Program-made: the position numbers and the translations under genes
In this document: piece by piece, positions 26,425-35,032 of the stretch
Position numbering within the stretch: position 1 is the stretch's first letter
Layout of the letters: each line of letters starts with the position of its first letter
The notes under the pieces: generated by a model
What the model was told of the DNA's origin: nothing
What the model saw: only the letters and a program-made list of their open reading frames with translations
Databases searched by the model: none
Assembly (NCBI GenBank): GCA_041398965.1
Contig: JAWKTT010000027.1
Coordinates: 1-64,000 of the forward strand
Reading direction: 5' to 3'
DNA length: 64,000 bases
DNA from: JAWKTT01 sp041398965
GTDB taxonomy: Bacteria; Planctomycetota; Planctomycetia; Planctomycetales; Planctomycetaceae

Positions 26425-27642
26425 ATGACGACATCACTCTTCCCGCCGCTGGCCGACTTCCAGCTGGCACTCCCTCGGCAAGTGCGGTTTGGCTGGGGCG
26501 AGCTGAACCGCTTGCCCGATGTCGCCGCCACGCTGGCAAAGCGGGTGTGGGTCATCAGTGGATCGCGGCACCTCAACAGTCGCGGAGTGATCGAAGAAGT
26601 GATGCAACAGCTTCGCCAACGGGGCCTCTGTTGCGAACTGTTGACGACGATCTCTCGCGAACCTTTGGTCGAAGATGTCGACCATGTCTCTCAGATGCTG
26701 CGGGAGCAGACGATTGGGGCGGGAGATTTACTGCTCGCGATCGGTGGTGGTTCGGCAATCGACCTTGCCAAAGGGTGTGCTGCAATGGCGACGAATCGGC
26801 ATGGCGAGAGCGTGTCCGATTTCCTCGAAGGGGTGGGACGCGGACTCAAGATTGAGGTTCCGCCGTTGCCGATCATCGCCGTCCCCACAACATCGGGCAC
26901 CGGGACCGAGGCGACTCGCAACGGCGTCATCACTTCACGCGACCCACTCTTCAAGAAGTCTCTTCGCGATCACCGACTCCTTCCGGAAGCGGTTATTCTC
27001 GACCCCGAACTGACGCTGTCACTCCCCTCTGACATTACCGCACAGACTGGGTTGGATGCCCTGACGCAGTTGATTGAAAGCTTTCTCTCGAACCGTACCA
27101 ACCCATTCACGGCGGCCTTATGTCGCGAGGGGTTGAGTCGGGCATTCCAGGCGTTGCCGATGGTCGTCCGAGATGGCTCCGATCGAGTGGCCCGGACCGC
27201 GATGATGTATGCCGCGTTCTTGTCCGGGATGGCGTTGGCGAATTCGGGGCTCGGGATGGCACACGGCATCGCAGCGGCACTGGGGGTGCATGCGAACATC
27301 CCGCACGGGTTGGCCTGTGCCTGCCTACTCCCGCTGGCCATGCGGAGCAATCTCGACTGTCGAACGTCGGAGTTGGCCGAACTGGGGCTGCTGTTCGTCG
27401 GTCATTCGACCGGCTCGGATCGAGACGACGCCCTCGCCGGCATCGAGGCAATCGAGTCGCTCTGCCAGACAATCGGCATCCCGTCATCGCTCCACGAACT
27501 CGGCATCCCGCGCGAGCAACTCCCTGCCATCGCCCACAGTTCGCCCGGCAACAGCCTCTCCGGCAACCCGCGATTCCTTACAGAGACCGACGTATTTCAA
27601 CTGCTGTCGGCAACCTACCCCAGGACCGATTCCTGGAACTGA
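26425..27642 (+). CDS. Iron-type (group III) alcohol dehydrogenase
   Basis: 405 residues. The NAD-binding GGGSAIDLAKG lies near residue 110 and the TTSGTGTEATRNGVIT segment near 150. The metal site is partly visible: GLDALTQLIESFLSN gives the first Asp, but the His four residues later is Gln. MAHGIAAALGVHANIPHG gives the two C-terminal His ligands. Enzymes of this family reduce aldehydes or oxidise alcohols with NAD(P). Related DALTQ-type members exist, so the change may mark a subfamily rather than a dead enzyme. Substrate cannot be inferred. A broken di-heme cytochrome gene lies convergently 24 bases downstream. Confidence 0.88.
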   Translation: MTTSLFPPLADFQLALPRQVRFGWGELNRLPDVAATLAKRVWVISGSRHLNSRGVIEEVMQQLRQRGLCCELLTTISREPLVEDVDHVSQMLREQTIGAGDLLLAIGGGSAIDLAKGCAAMATNRHGESVSDFLEGVGRGLKIEVPPLPIIAVPTTSGTGTEATRNGVITSRDPLFKKSLRDHRLLPEAVILDPELTLSLPSDITAQTGLDALTQLIESFLSNRTNPFTAALCREGLSRAFQALPMVVRDGSDRVARTAMMYAAFLSGMALANSGLGMAHGIAAALGVHANIPHGLACACLLPLAMRSNLDCRTSELAELGLLFVGHSTGSDRDDALAGIEAIESLCQTIGIPSSLHELGIPREQLPAIAHSSPGNSLSGNPRFLTETDVFQLLSATYPRTDSWN

Positions 27643-27666
27643 ATGCTCAAACACGTTGGCGGCAGC

Positions 27667-28974
27667 TCACCTTGCCGCAACCTGGCTGCCAGGGGTGCGA
27701 AGGGTCCGGAGAAAGGTGAGGAGTGCGTCGCGGTCTGCTTGTGGAATCTCTTCCTGGTAGTTCTTTGTCACCTTACGAGCCTCTCCTTTGTGGGCAAGGA
27801 TCGCTTGCTCCAAGGTTGAGGCACTCCCATCGTGCATGTAGGGGGCGGTGTCAGCAACTCCCCACAGTGGCGGCGTCTTCCACTCTTCGGGACGGGGGAA
27901 ATCATCGGGAAACGGAATCTCCGGAATCCGTTCGTAGATTGGATCGTCGTCATCCACTACCACGTGCAGACAAAGATCGCTGTAGATTCCTTCGACTCCC
28001 CCGAGCGTCGGGAGATGGCATCGGTACAGCCGATGTTTGTAAACACTTCTTCACCTCGTGCCGCCAATTGACGCTCGGTCGGGGTCTTCGGAAGGATCGA
28101 TCGGTGGGGTTTTTGAGCGAAGAGCAGAACGCAGAGAGGCACGCCAGATCAGCACGAGTCATATCCAGGGCCGCATTGCTGTCGGCGACATGCTTCCCCG
28201 GAACGTCCTGTCGACGGACGGGTTCGACAACTCAGTTCGACGGCACAGGCGGTCGCAACAAACTCATCGAGTGTCGCAACCAGGCGCCTTCCAGCCGAAC
28301 TTACCGACCCGGCCATCCGGCAGAATGCGAACTCGCCCGGTCGAGACCTTCGAAAGTCCTCAGACAGTTCGCGACCGACGTTTGAGTCTGCGAGAGGTGT
28401 GACTGTGTCGGATTGAGGAGCCGGAAATCTGATCAAGGGCCCCCGCACCGAAAAGGGTCGGCGTGTTGATGCGCGTGACGAGCAAGGGATCGAAGTCATC
28501 CACTCGCACTGTGCAATTGCCGATGACCGTCACCCCAGCCGGGACGATGGGGTGGTCGAGACGAACTTGCTCGAATGTCTCTTTGAATTCGGGAGATGTT
28601 GAGGCGGAGTGGATCACACCGGATTGAACGTTCGGGTCGAGGCGACTCGGAAGAATCTCAAACGCGGTGACGTTTCGCTCGTTCCCGCCGCCGCCGCCGA
28701 CTCCCCCTTGTGAGTGACAGGCGACGCAGGAGTTGGCGTTGAAGACCGGACCTAAACCGTCTCCCCCCCGGGCGAGTCCGTCGTTGACGGTCCATTGATG
28801 TTCAAACAGAAGCTTCCCCTGAGCAATCACCTCAGCCGAGGGGCCACGTGTTGAGCCGAACAGACCCCAGCAAACTCCACTCCCGGCCACCAGCAGCACC
28901 AGTCCGCCGATCAACGTCTTTTGCCGATCTGCACCCAGCTTGTCCCACATCAAAACCGCTCCCGATAGCTGCAA
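27667..28974 (-). pseudogene. Di-heme cytochrome c / thiol-oxidoreductase-like gene, broken
   Basis: A secreted di-heme oxidoreductase can be rebuilt only by switching frames. The first part (28974-28363) has a membrane anchor, one heme motif CVACH with a Gly-rich loop, and RINTPTLFGAGALDQI. A TGA at 28360-28362 interrupts it, yet GRVRILPDGRVGKFGWKAPG continues in that frame to a second TGA at 28264-28266. The sequence then continues in other frames: ATLDEFVATACAVEL, next PGKHVADSNAALDMTRADLA, then TERQLAARGEEVFTNIGCTD. The last part holds CHLPTLGGVEGIYSDLCLH and PPLWGVADTAPYMHDG. The second heme motif CTDCH is split by a missing base. This amounts to one nonsense and four frameshifts, so the gene is a decayed copy. 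Intact neighbours make sequencing error unlikely. Confidence 0.85.
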
Positions 28975-29612
28975 AAAGAGGACGCCATTCGCCCCCGCAA
29001 ACTCCCCAAGGGAAACCTCTGGCAGGGGATACGCAGAATATTGTCGACCCGATGAAAAGAAATCATCGTTTTTTCAAGATTCATGAAAACCGGTCGACTT
29101 GTGCTTCAGGCGAGTGGTTCGGCTTGTTCGCAGAGACAAGCTGTCCTTGAACAATTGAGCGGTACGGCGCAAGCAGTCTGGTGACATGGGGGGCGTCGTA
29201 AGATGTGGCCGGATTGAGGTGGGGCCAAGCCGGGTGCAGTTGCTGAATGGGGGTTGGATAGCTATTCAAGGCAATCAGCCTTGCCGGAGGGCGCGGCAAG
29301 GTTCGCGAGACGGCAGGGGCAAGGCCCCGGAACGTTGTCTAGCCCAGTCCGCAGGACTGGGAAGTAGCCCCGAGGTTCGGTTTCAAGGGCTGAAGGCCCG
29401 AACCGTTTACCGTTGGAAAACGTCAACGGGCCGGGCCGTTGGCCCTGAGCGTCATCTCCCATCGCGTTACCCAGGCCGATGGCCTGGGCTAGACAACCGG
29501 CTGGGCCTTTGGCCCGACTGCGATGTCCCACTCTACAAATGGACCACCCCCAATTGGCGACCACACCCGCCAAAGTCAGACGCTCGCTCACCGGAGGGCT
29601 TGCGCTCTTCCG
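28975..29612. other. Non-coding region carrying a hairpin array
   Basis: 638 bases between the pseudogene and the RND exporter, both on the minus strand. Frames can be opened across it, but their composition follows the GC-rich palindromes and matches no protein family. The palindromes are described in the next entry. Confidence 0.6.
29279..29515. repeat. Array of short GC-rich hairpins, mostly with 3-base loops
   Basis: Six palindromes lie within 240 bases: CCTTGCC/GGCAAGG (29279-29301), CCCAGTCC-GCA-GGACTGGG (29343-29361), and GGTTCGG/CCGAACC enclosing GGGC/GCCC (29374-29404). Then come GGGCC-GTT-GGCCC (29433-29445), CCCAGGCC-GAT-GGCCTGGG (29470-29488) and GGGCC-TTT-GGCCC (29503-29515). 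Stems are perfect although their sequences differ, so the fold is conserved rather than the sequence. This resembles dispersed palindromic repeats of planctomycete genomes. Confidence 0.75.
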
Positions 29613-31934
29613 CTAATTGGGGGACGGTGTTTGCGGCATCGAGATGGGAATCCAGCGGAGCAGGAGGGGGAGCAGGACGAGATTGCCGACGAGGCCTCCG
29701 AACATCGAGAGACTGACGAGCAAGCCGAAGTAGATCAGCGGGACGAAATTCGACAACATCAGCACGAGAAAACCGAAAACGAGAGCAAAGTTGGCGAACA
29801 CCAGCGCGACCCCGACGTGACCATGCGTTTTCAAGGTTGCGGCACAGTGATCTCCCCCGGCACGTCGCACGGCAATGTAGCCATTGAGATAGTGGATGCT
29901 GGAGTCGACCGATAGTCCGAGCGAGACGCAGGCGATCATCGCCGTGCCGATGTTGATCGGGACGCCGCACCAGCCCATCCCCCCCATCACAAGCAAGAGT
30001 GGAAACAGGTTCGGAATGATCGACACAATGCCGACCCAGAAGTTGCGGAAGGCGACTGTCATACACGCGAGGATGCCCGTCCCTGCCACCAGAAAGCTAA
30101 TGGCCTGATCCATCAACAGGCTGATGATGAGATTCGCCAACAAGACATACAGGCCGGTCGCCTGAGCGTCGGGGTAGGTCTTGCGGACTTCTTTCAATGT
30201 GTCGTCAATCAGGGAGAGTTTCACCTCGGCTGGCTGACGTTCAAGGGAACGGAGGACCAGTCGTGTCCTGCGGGTCTCTTGATGATACAGGCTGCGAATG
30301 AAATCGGGCTGAAACTCCTCCAGCTTCTTCACTCTCGAATCGAACCCCAAGCCGGGGACAAGGTCGATCCCATCGGGAAGCGATGTCACTTTCGTCAATC
30401 GGCCCCCATGGTCAGGAGTGAGAGTCCTCAGTGACTCGGCCAGTTCACGGATCGGCGTCACGGCTTCACTGGTTAGTTTTGACGGTCCCGTAAAGGCGAC
30501 TTCCCACGTTCCCGCCCCCCCCAGACGGTCTTCGAAGAATGTCAGTGCCTCGACGATCTGGCTCTCTTCGCGGAAGTTTTTGCTGAAGTCGGTCTCCACC
30601 GTGAGGAATTTCAACCCGACTCCAGCCCCGATCATCAACAGGAAGACAGCCACAAGCAACAGGTTCGGCGAGTGGTCGATGGACGTACTAAGCCGATGAA
30701 GCACCCGGACGAGTTTGATTTCGCCGATTGAACTGCGAGGGTCGGTATCGAGGCTTCCGATTAAGGCCGCTCCAGGGACGATCCCCAGGACCGCCATCAG
30801 GACCATGACGGTCCCAACCGACATCATGACCCCGAAGCTTTGAATCGGATTGATGCTGCTGGTCATCAACGAGGCAAACCCGATGGAGGTCGTCATGATG
30901 GTCCAGAAGATCGGAGAGGCGAGTGCGCAAAAGGTCCCTCGCAGGGCGGTCTCGCGATCACGCACCTTTCGCCATTCGCGATAGGTGACAGTGATGTGCG
31001 TGACCGTCGCGATGCCGATGATGGTGACCAGTGACGTCACCACCGAACTCACCATGCTGAGTCGCATCCCGCTGAGAAACAGAATCGCCTTGGTCCAGAC
31101 TAACGCCGCATGCACCACCAGAAGTGGAATCGCCACCCAGCGAACGCTACGAAACAGCAGCAGAATCACGAGGATCAGCAGGACGGAAGAAGCCCACCCC
31201 AGAGTTGTGCTGTCCTCCTGAATCGCCAGGTAGATGTCGTTGACTTGTAACGGTTCGCCGGCGACAAACGCCTTCGGCGCATGCTCTTGGGCGAGTTGGC
31301 GAATCCTGCGGAACGTCTCGGCTCTCGGAACCGTCGACTTCGATTCCGGCAACACCTTGAGAACGATGCCAACGGTCTGATGGTCCGGACTGATGACGAT
31401 CGACTCGCCGAACGCGATCAACTCTTCGATGTTCTTGCTGATGATGACCTGAAACAGCCGAGCTTGCAGCGGTGAAGTCGCTGGTGGTCGCAGGAGTGTC
31501 GCCAATGACTGCGACGATCCCGGTTCGATCCCCGGAACCTCGGAGAGTTGTTGCGTGAAGTCGCGTAGCCGACCGAGTTCCTTGTCGAAGTTCTCACCCT
31601 TCGCTTCGTCGTCGGTGTTGTAGTCGCGAAATGCCGGTTCGTCATAGGCGACGAGCAGATACTCGTCGGCCCCGAAGGTCGACCGACTGGTTCGATAGGC
31701 GACGATCAGCGGGTCATCGGGAGCAAAGAAAGACTCGATCGACTGTTCGAGTTCCAGTCGCTCGGCCAACGGAATCGCAATGGCGATCAGTATTAGAGAG
31801 CCAAGGAGAAGCCAGTGCCGAAAGCGAACCAGCACTCGGGCGCCCCGTTCGTGCAACGTCATTTCCAATCCGTCACATCCGGCGTCCCCGGTTGAAGGGT
31901 GACTCTGTTCTGCAGCATCCCTGTCTGTCGGCAC
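29613..31934 (-). CDS. RND/MMPL-family exporter (HAE3-like)
   Basis: 773 residues. The layout is duplicated: one N-terminal membrane helix (WLLLGSLILIAIAIPLAERL), a large periplasmic loop, and a block of five or six helices (SVLLILVILLLFRSVRWVAI through VLGIVPGAALIGSL). Another periplasmic loop and a second block follow (SLLMDQAISFLVAGTGILAC to VLLPLLLRWI). The second half has an Asp in LGLSVDSSIHYLNGY at the position of the proton-relay helix. The first half, IGIATVTHITVTYREW, lacks it. The family exports lipids, hopanoids or other hydrophobic compounds with proton motive force. The substrate is unknown. It has no adaptor or outer-membrane partner nearby, as is normal for HAE3 members. Confidence 0.88.
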   Translation of the reverse strand: MPTDRDAAEQSHPSTGDAGCDGLEMTLHERGARVLVRFRHWLLLGSLILIAIAIPLAERLELEQSIESFFAPDDPLIVAYRTSRSTFGADEYLLVAYDEPAFRDYNTDDEAKGENFDKELGRLRDFTQQLSEVPGIEPGSSQSLATLLRPPATSPLQARLFQVIISKNIEELIAFGESIVISPDHQTVGIVLKVLPESKSTVPRAETFRRIRQLAQEHAPKAFVAGEPLQVNDIYLAIQEDSTTLGWASSVLLILVILLLFRSVRWVAIPLLVVHAALVWTKAILFLSGMRLSMVSSVVTSLVTIIGIATVTHITVTYREWRKVRDRETALRGTFCALASPIFWTIMTTSIGFASLMTSSINPIQSFGVMMSVGTVMVLMAVLGIVPGAALIGSLDTDPRSSIGEIKLVRVLHRLSTSIDHSPNLLLVAVFLLMIGAGVGLKFLTVETDFSKNFREESQIVEALTFFEDRLGGAGTWEVAFTGPSKLTSEAVTPIRELAESLRTLTPDHGGRLTKVTSLPDGIDLVPGLGFDSRVKKLEEFQPDFIRSLYHQETRRTRLVLRSLERQPAEVKLSLIDDTLKEVRKTYPDAQATGLYVLLANLIISLLMDQAISFLVAGTGILACMTVAFRNFWVGIVSIIPNLFPLLLVMGGMGWCGVPINIGTAMIACVSLGLSVDSSIHYLNGYIAVRRAGGDHCAATLKTHGHVGVALVFANFALVFGFLVLMLSNFVPLIYFGLLVSLSMFGGLVGNLVLLPLLLRWIPISMPQTPSPN

Positions 31935-32076
31935 AGTGAGTCAGCCTTTGGGGAATTGATGAATATTGGAAATGGTCACGGAGATGACGGTCGACATTGT
32001 CCATCAAGTGATCTGGTGATTGGCGAACAGAGATGCCCGTCGCTCGGGGGCTTTTTATGCGAGAGAGGTGCGGCCC

Positions 32077-33486
32077 TCAAGCGATCAGCTCGTGTACGAC
32101 CTCACCGTAGACATCGGTTGGTCGGAAGTCGCGGCCTGCATGACGGAAAGTGAGTCGTTCGTGATCAAGCCCCAGCAGATGCAGGATCGTGGCATGAAGG
32201 TCGTGCGTATGGACTTTGTCCTGCACCGCGAAATAGCCGAATTCGTCGGTCGCCCCGTGCCTCAACCCGCCGCGAACTCCACCGCCCGCCATCCACATGC
32301 TAAAGCCTTGCGGATTATGGTCGCGACCATTCGCCCCCTGCACAATCGGCGTCCGCCCGAACTCTCCACCCCACAGCACGAGCGTGTCATCCAGCAGACC
32401 ACGTTGCTCCAGATCGGTCAGCAGAGCCGCGATGGGACGGTCCACTGCCAAGGAATTGGCCGCATGCCCCTCTCGCAAATTTCCATGCTGGTCCCAACCA
32501 TTTTGCTTGAAGGAGACCTGAATGTAACGCACCCCCGCTTCGGCAAAGCGACGAGCCATTAAACACTCTCGACCAAAGTTCTCGGTTTTCGGATCGTCGA
32601 GTCCATAGAGCGACAGCGTTGCTGGGGTTTCGCCCGAGAGGTCCATCACCTGAGGTGCAGCCGACTGCATCCGGAAGGCTAACTCGTAAGATTCAATGAC
32701 CCCTTCAATCTGATCATCGACCGAAGCCCGTTGCAATTGGTCGCGATTCATCGCCTGCATCAGATCAAGCTCGCGACGTTGTTGCTCTCGCGAGAGTGGC
32801 GAGTTGAGATGGGCAATCCCTGCCTTGGCAACCGGCATTTGCGAGTGCCCAATCGTTGTCGCCTGATGAATCGCTGGGAGGAAACCGGCTCCATAGTTTC
32901 GTGGCCCCCCATGCCCTTGCGGCGGAGTGATTGACACGAAAGATGGCAAGTCCCGGTTCTCGGTCCCCAGACCATAGGAGACCCAAGCCCCCATCGACGG
33001 ACGGACAAGATTGTCGGTCCCCGTATGCATCATCGACACCGCCTGGCCGTGCGAGACCCCTTTCGTATGCATCGAGTTGATAACGCACAACTTGTCGGCA
33101 TGTTGGGCAACGTGAGGAAACAGTTCACTCACCGCCAGTCCACACTCACCATACTGACTGAACTTCCACGGAGACCCCAGCAGTTTGATGGTCTTGGCGT
33201 CGATGTGCGGACCAGGAGCAAAAGGCAAGTCTTCGCCACTCCGCTTTTGCAACTCCGGCTTGTAATCGAACGTATCAACCTGTGAAGGCCCACCATGCAT
33301 AAACAGAAAGATGACCCGCCGAGCATGTGGTGTGTGATGCGCCCCTCCCGGCACCCCAGATTCTGCGAGAGCCTGCTCCCCCAGCAACCCTGCCAAAGCC
33401 AGCCCCCCGAATCCCCCCGCCGACTGCATCAAAAGCTGACGTCGACTGAGTGGCCGGTTTCGGAACGCAGCAAAGTCTTTGAGCAT
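32077..33486 (-). CDS. DUF1501 secreted protein with Tat signal
   Basis: 469 residues. The N-terminus RPLSRRQLLMQSAGGFGG is a twin-arginine signal followed by a hydrophobic stretch. DUF1501 features are FLFMHGGPSQVDTFDYKPEL near residue 65, MHTKGVSHGQAVSMMHTG near 145 and LWGGEFGRTPIVQ with GRDHNPQGFSMWMAGGGVRGG near 385. The fold is alkaline-phosphatase/sulfatase-like, and the biochemical role is unknown. These proteins are numerous in planctomycetes and usually follow a DUF1549/DUF1553 (PSD1-type) gene. Here the upstream neighbour is on the other strand and no such partner is present. Confidence 0.95.
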   Translation of the reverse strand: MLKDFAAFRNRPLSRRQLLMQSAGGFGGLALAGLLGEQALAESGVPGGAHHTPHARRVIFLFMHGGPSQVDTFDYKPELQKRSGEDLPFAPGPHIDAKTIKLLGSPWKFSQYGECGLAVSELFPHVAQHADKLCVINSMHTKGVSHGQAVSMMHTGTDNLVRPSMGAWVSYGLGTENRDLPSFVSITPPQGHGGPRNYGAGFLPAIHQATTIGHSQMPVAKAGIAHLNSPLSREQQRRELDLMQAMNRDQLQRASVDDQIEGVIESYELAFRMQSAAPQVMDLSGETPATLSLYGLDDPKTENFGRECLMARRFAEAGVRYIQVSFKQNGWDQHGNLREGHAANSLAVDRPIAALLTDLEQRGLLDDTLVLWGGEFGRTPIVQGANGRDHNPQGFSMWMAGGGVRGGLRHGATDEFGYFAVQDKVHTHDLHATILHLLGLDHERLTFRHAGRDFRPTDVYGEVVHELIA

Positions 33487-33768
33487 CGGTCTCTCGCAAT
33501 TCTGAAGACAACTCCCCCTTCAACACCCAGAAGGTGCCGAAAACGTCGACACCATTATCACCAGCACCCCCATCAATTGTCGACCCCAGTGACTTTCGTC
33601 TCCCGCAAGAGGGGTGCTATTCCATGATGCAAAACTTCCCAAACGGCGTTGGACATTGGTCTCAGGTCCCTTCTAGACTGAATCGCTGAGCCAATCGGAT
33701 CGCTCTTCTGGGCGAGAATTCGGCCCATTTCAAGACTCATCTACGACCGTGTTGCCCGAGAGGACCGT

Positions 33769-34182
33769 GTGACGGACCACCAATCGCAGGATGCCGGGGA
33801 GTTTCGTTCCCAATGGATCGCGGCCGTCGAGGCGTTCGATCAGGGTGAGTTTTTCGAATGTCACGACTTGTTAGAAGAGATCTGGTCCGAGAGTCTCGGG
33901 CCAGAACGGGAGTTCTATCAGGGCTTGATTCATGCAGCTGTCTGTCTCCATCATTTTCGTGAAAGCAATCTTCAGGGGGCGAGGAAGATGTACCTCTCTG
34001 CTGTCAAGTACCTGTCACCTTACGCACCGACCTGTCGGGGATTGCGTGTCGATCTGTTCTTGAAAGACCTGAAACACTGCTTTCACGAGCTGATGGCTGC
34101 ATCCGGGCCCTACCCGTCAGAGATTGAACTCCAAGTAGAAAAACTTCCCCGCCTTGCGCCGCTGCTGGGGGAGTCATTGTGA
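33769..34182 (+). CDS. DUF309 protein
   Basis: 137 residues from GTG 33769. The family signature is clear: FDQGEFFECHDLLEEIWSES near residue 25 and FYQGLIHAAVCLHHFRESN near 50. The fold is all-helical, and the Glu, His and Asp residues of the signature cluster on one face. Function is unknown for the family. It overlaps the next gene by four bases (GTGA at 34179-34182), so translation is probably coupled to the Lon-substrate-binding-domain protein. Confidence 0.92.
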   Translation: MTDHQSQDAGEFRSQWIAAVEAFDQGEFFECHDLLEEIWSESLGPEREFYQGLIHAAVCLHHFRESNLQGARKMYLSAVKYLSPYAPTCRGLRVDLFLKDLKHCFHELMAASGPYPSEIELQVEKLPRLAPLLGESL

Positions 34183-34889
34183 GTCGTGAGTTTCCCACGG
34201 GGCAACAGCGGTCGTCCGCCGCGACGATCTGTCCCCTCTTTCTGACACCGCATCTTGTCGTTTTCCCGCAATGCTTGCAGGTCATCCACCTTCGCGAGCA
34301 GGCGCATCGCGACTTCCTTCATCAGTGTGCTCAATCGTCTCAGATGTTCGCGATGGGACTCGCCGACTCCGGCAATGTGCACCCCGGATTCTCTGCGACA
34401 CACAATTACGGGTCCCCTTGGCACTCGACCGCCACCTTGACCCGCATTGTCCACCACGAGTCTCTCGCCACCGGACGTCACATGCTGATCGTCCAGGGAG
34501 AACAGCGAGTTCGCGTCTTGCAAGACGACGCATCCTCCTCCGGCTGGCAACTCGTGAAGGTTGAAACACTTAACGACTTCTCCCCCAAACTTCCCCAAAT
34601 TGATCGACATCATCGCAGTCAGGAACTGCTCGCCGCCGCGAGTCGACTCCTCCCCGCCCCATGGCAGCAGCGACTGTTAGAGCAAGTCTCCATTCGCACG
34701 GCCGATCTCGGGTTGTTGTGCGATCTCTTGAGTCAATCGCTCCCCCTTTCCGTCGACTCACGCAAACAACTGCTCGATGAGATCGACACCGATCAGCGCA
34801 GCGACATTCTCTTAGCGTCGCTGCGTCACCTGATCCGCCTCCGCAGAGACACCCCTCACACCTTCCCCCCCCCGTTCGGTTCGAACTAA
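34179..34889 (+). CDS. Lon substrate-binding-domain protein
   Basis: 236 residues, GTG start inside the stop of the DUF309 gene. The N-terminal PUA-like LON domain is visible as CPLFLTPHLVVFPQCLQVIH, then GSPWHSTATLTRIVHHESLA and RHMLIVQGEQRVRVLQ. The C-terminal half is helical (RSQELLAAASRLLPAPWQQR, LLCDLLSQSLPLSVDSRKQL), as in stand-alone LON-domain proteins. There is no ATPase or protease domain, so it cannot be Lon itself. It may bind unfolded peptides or nucleic acid. The pairing with DUF309 is the only contextual clue. Confidence 0.85.
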   Translation: MSREFPTGQQRSSAATICPLFLTPHLVVFPQCLQVIHLREQAHRDFLHQCAQSSQMFAMGLADSGNVHPGFSATHNYGSPWHSTATLTRIVHHESLATGRHMLIVQGEQRVRVLQDDASSSGWQLVKVETLNDFSPKLPQIDRHHRSQELLAAASRLLPAPWQQRLLEQVSIRTADLGLLCDLLSQSLPLSVDSRKQLLDEIDTDQRSDILLASLRHLIRLRRDTPHTFPPPFGSN

Positions 34890-35032
34890 CAGCCCATTGA
34901 GAAACGACCGCGGGTCAGATTCCCTTATTGGACACGAGCAATTCGTACGTTTCTTTGCCGAGACAATAAGCGGCACTCGATCAGATGAAAATGCCTGAAC
35001 CACGTTTGTCAACAGGCTGCCAACCTCCCCAT

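Noticed and set aside
27723..28385. A 220-residue + strand frame
   Set aside because: It is the antisense shadow of the cytochrome pseudogene, with no protein-like features.
28360..28974. A complete 204-residue cytochrome gene
   Set aside because: The frame ends in mid-domain, and the rest of the family sequence continues in other frames. It is the first fragment of a pseudogene.
29186..29716. A 176-residue frame across the hairpin array
   Set aside because: Its amino-acid sequence follows the palindromes and it runs into the RND gene on the other strand.
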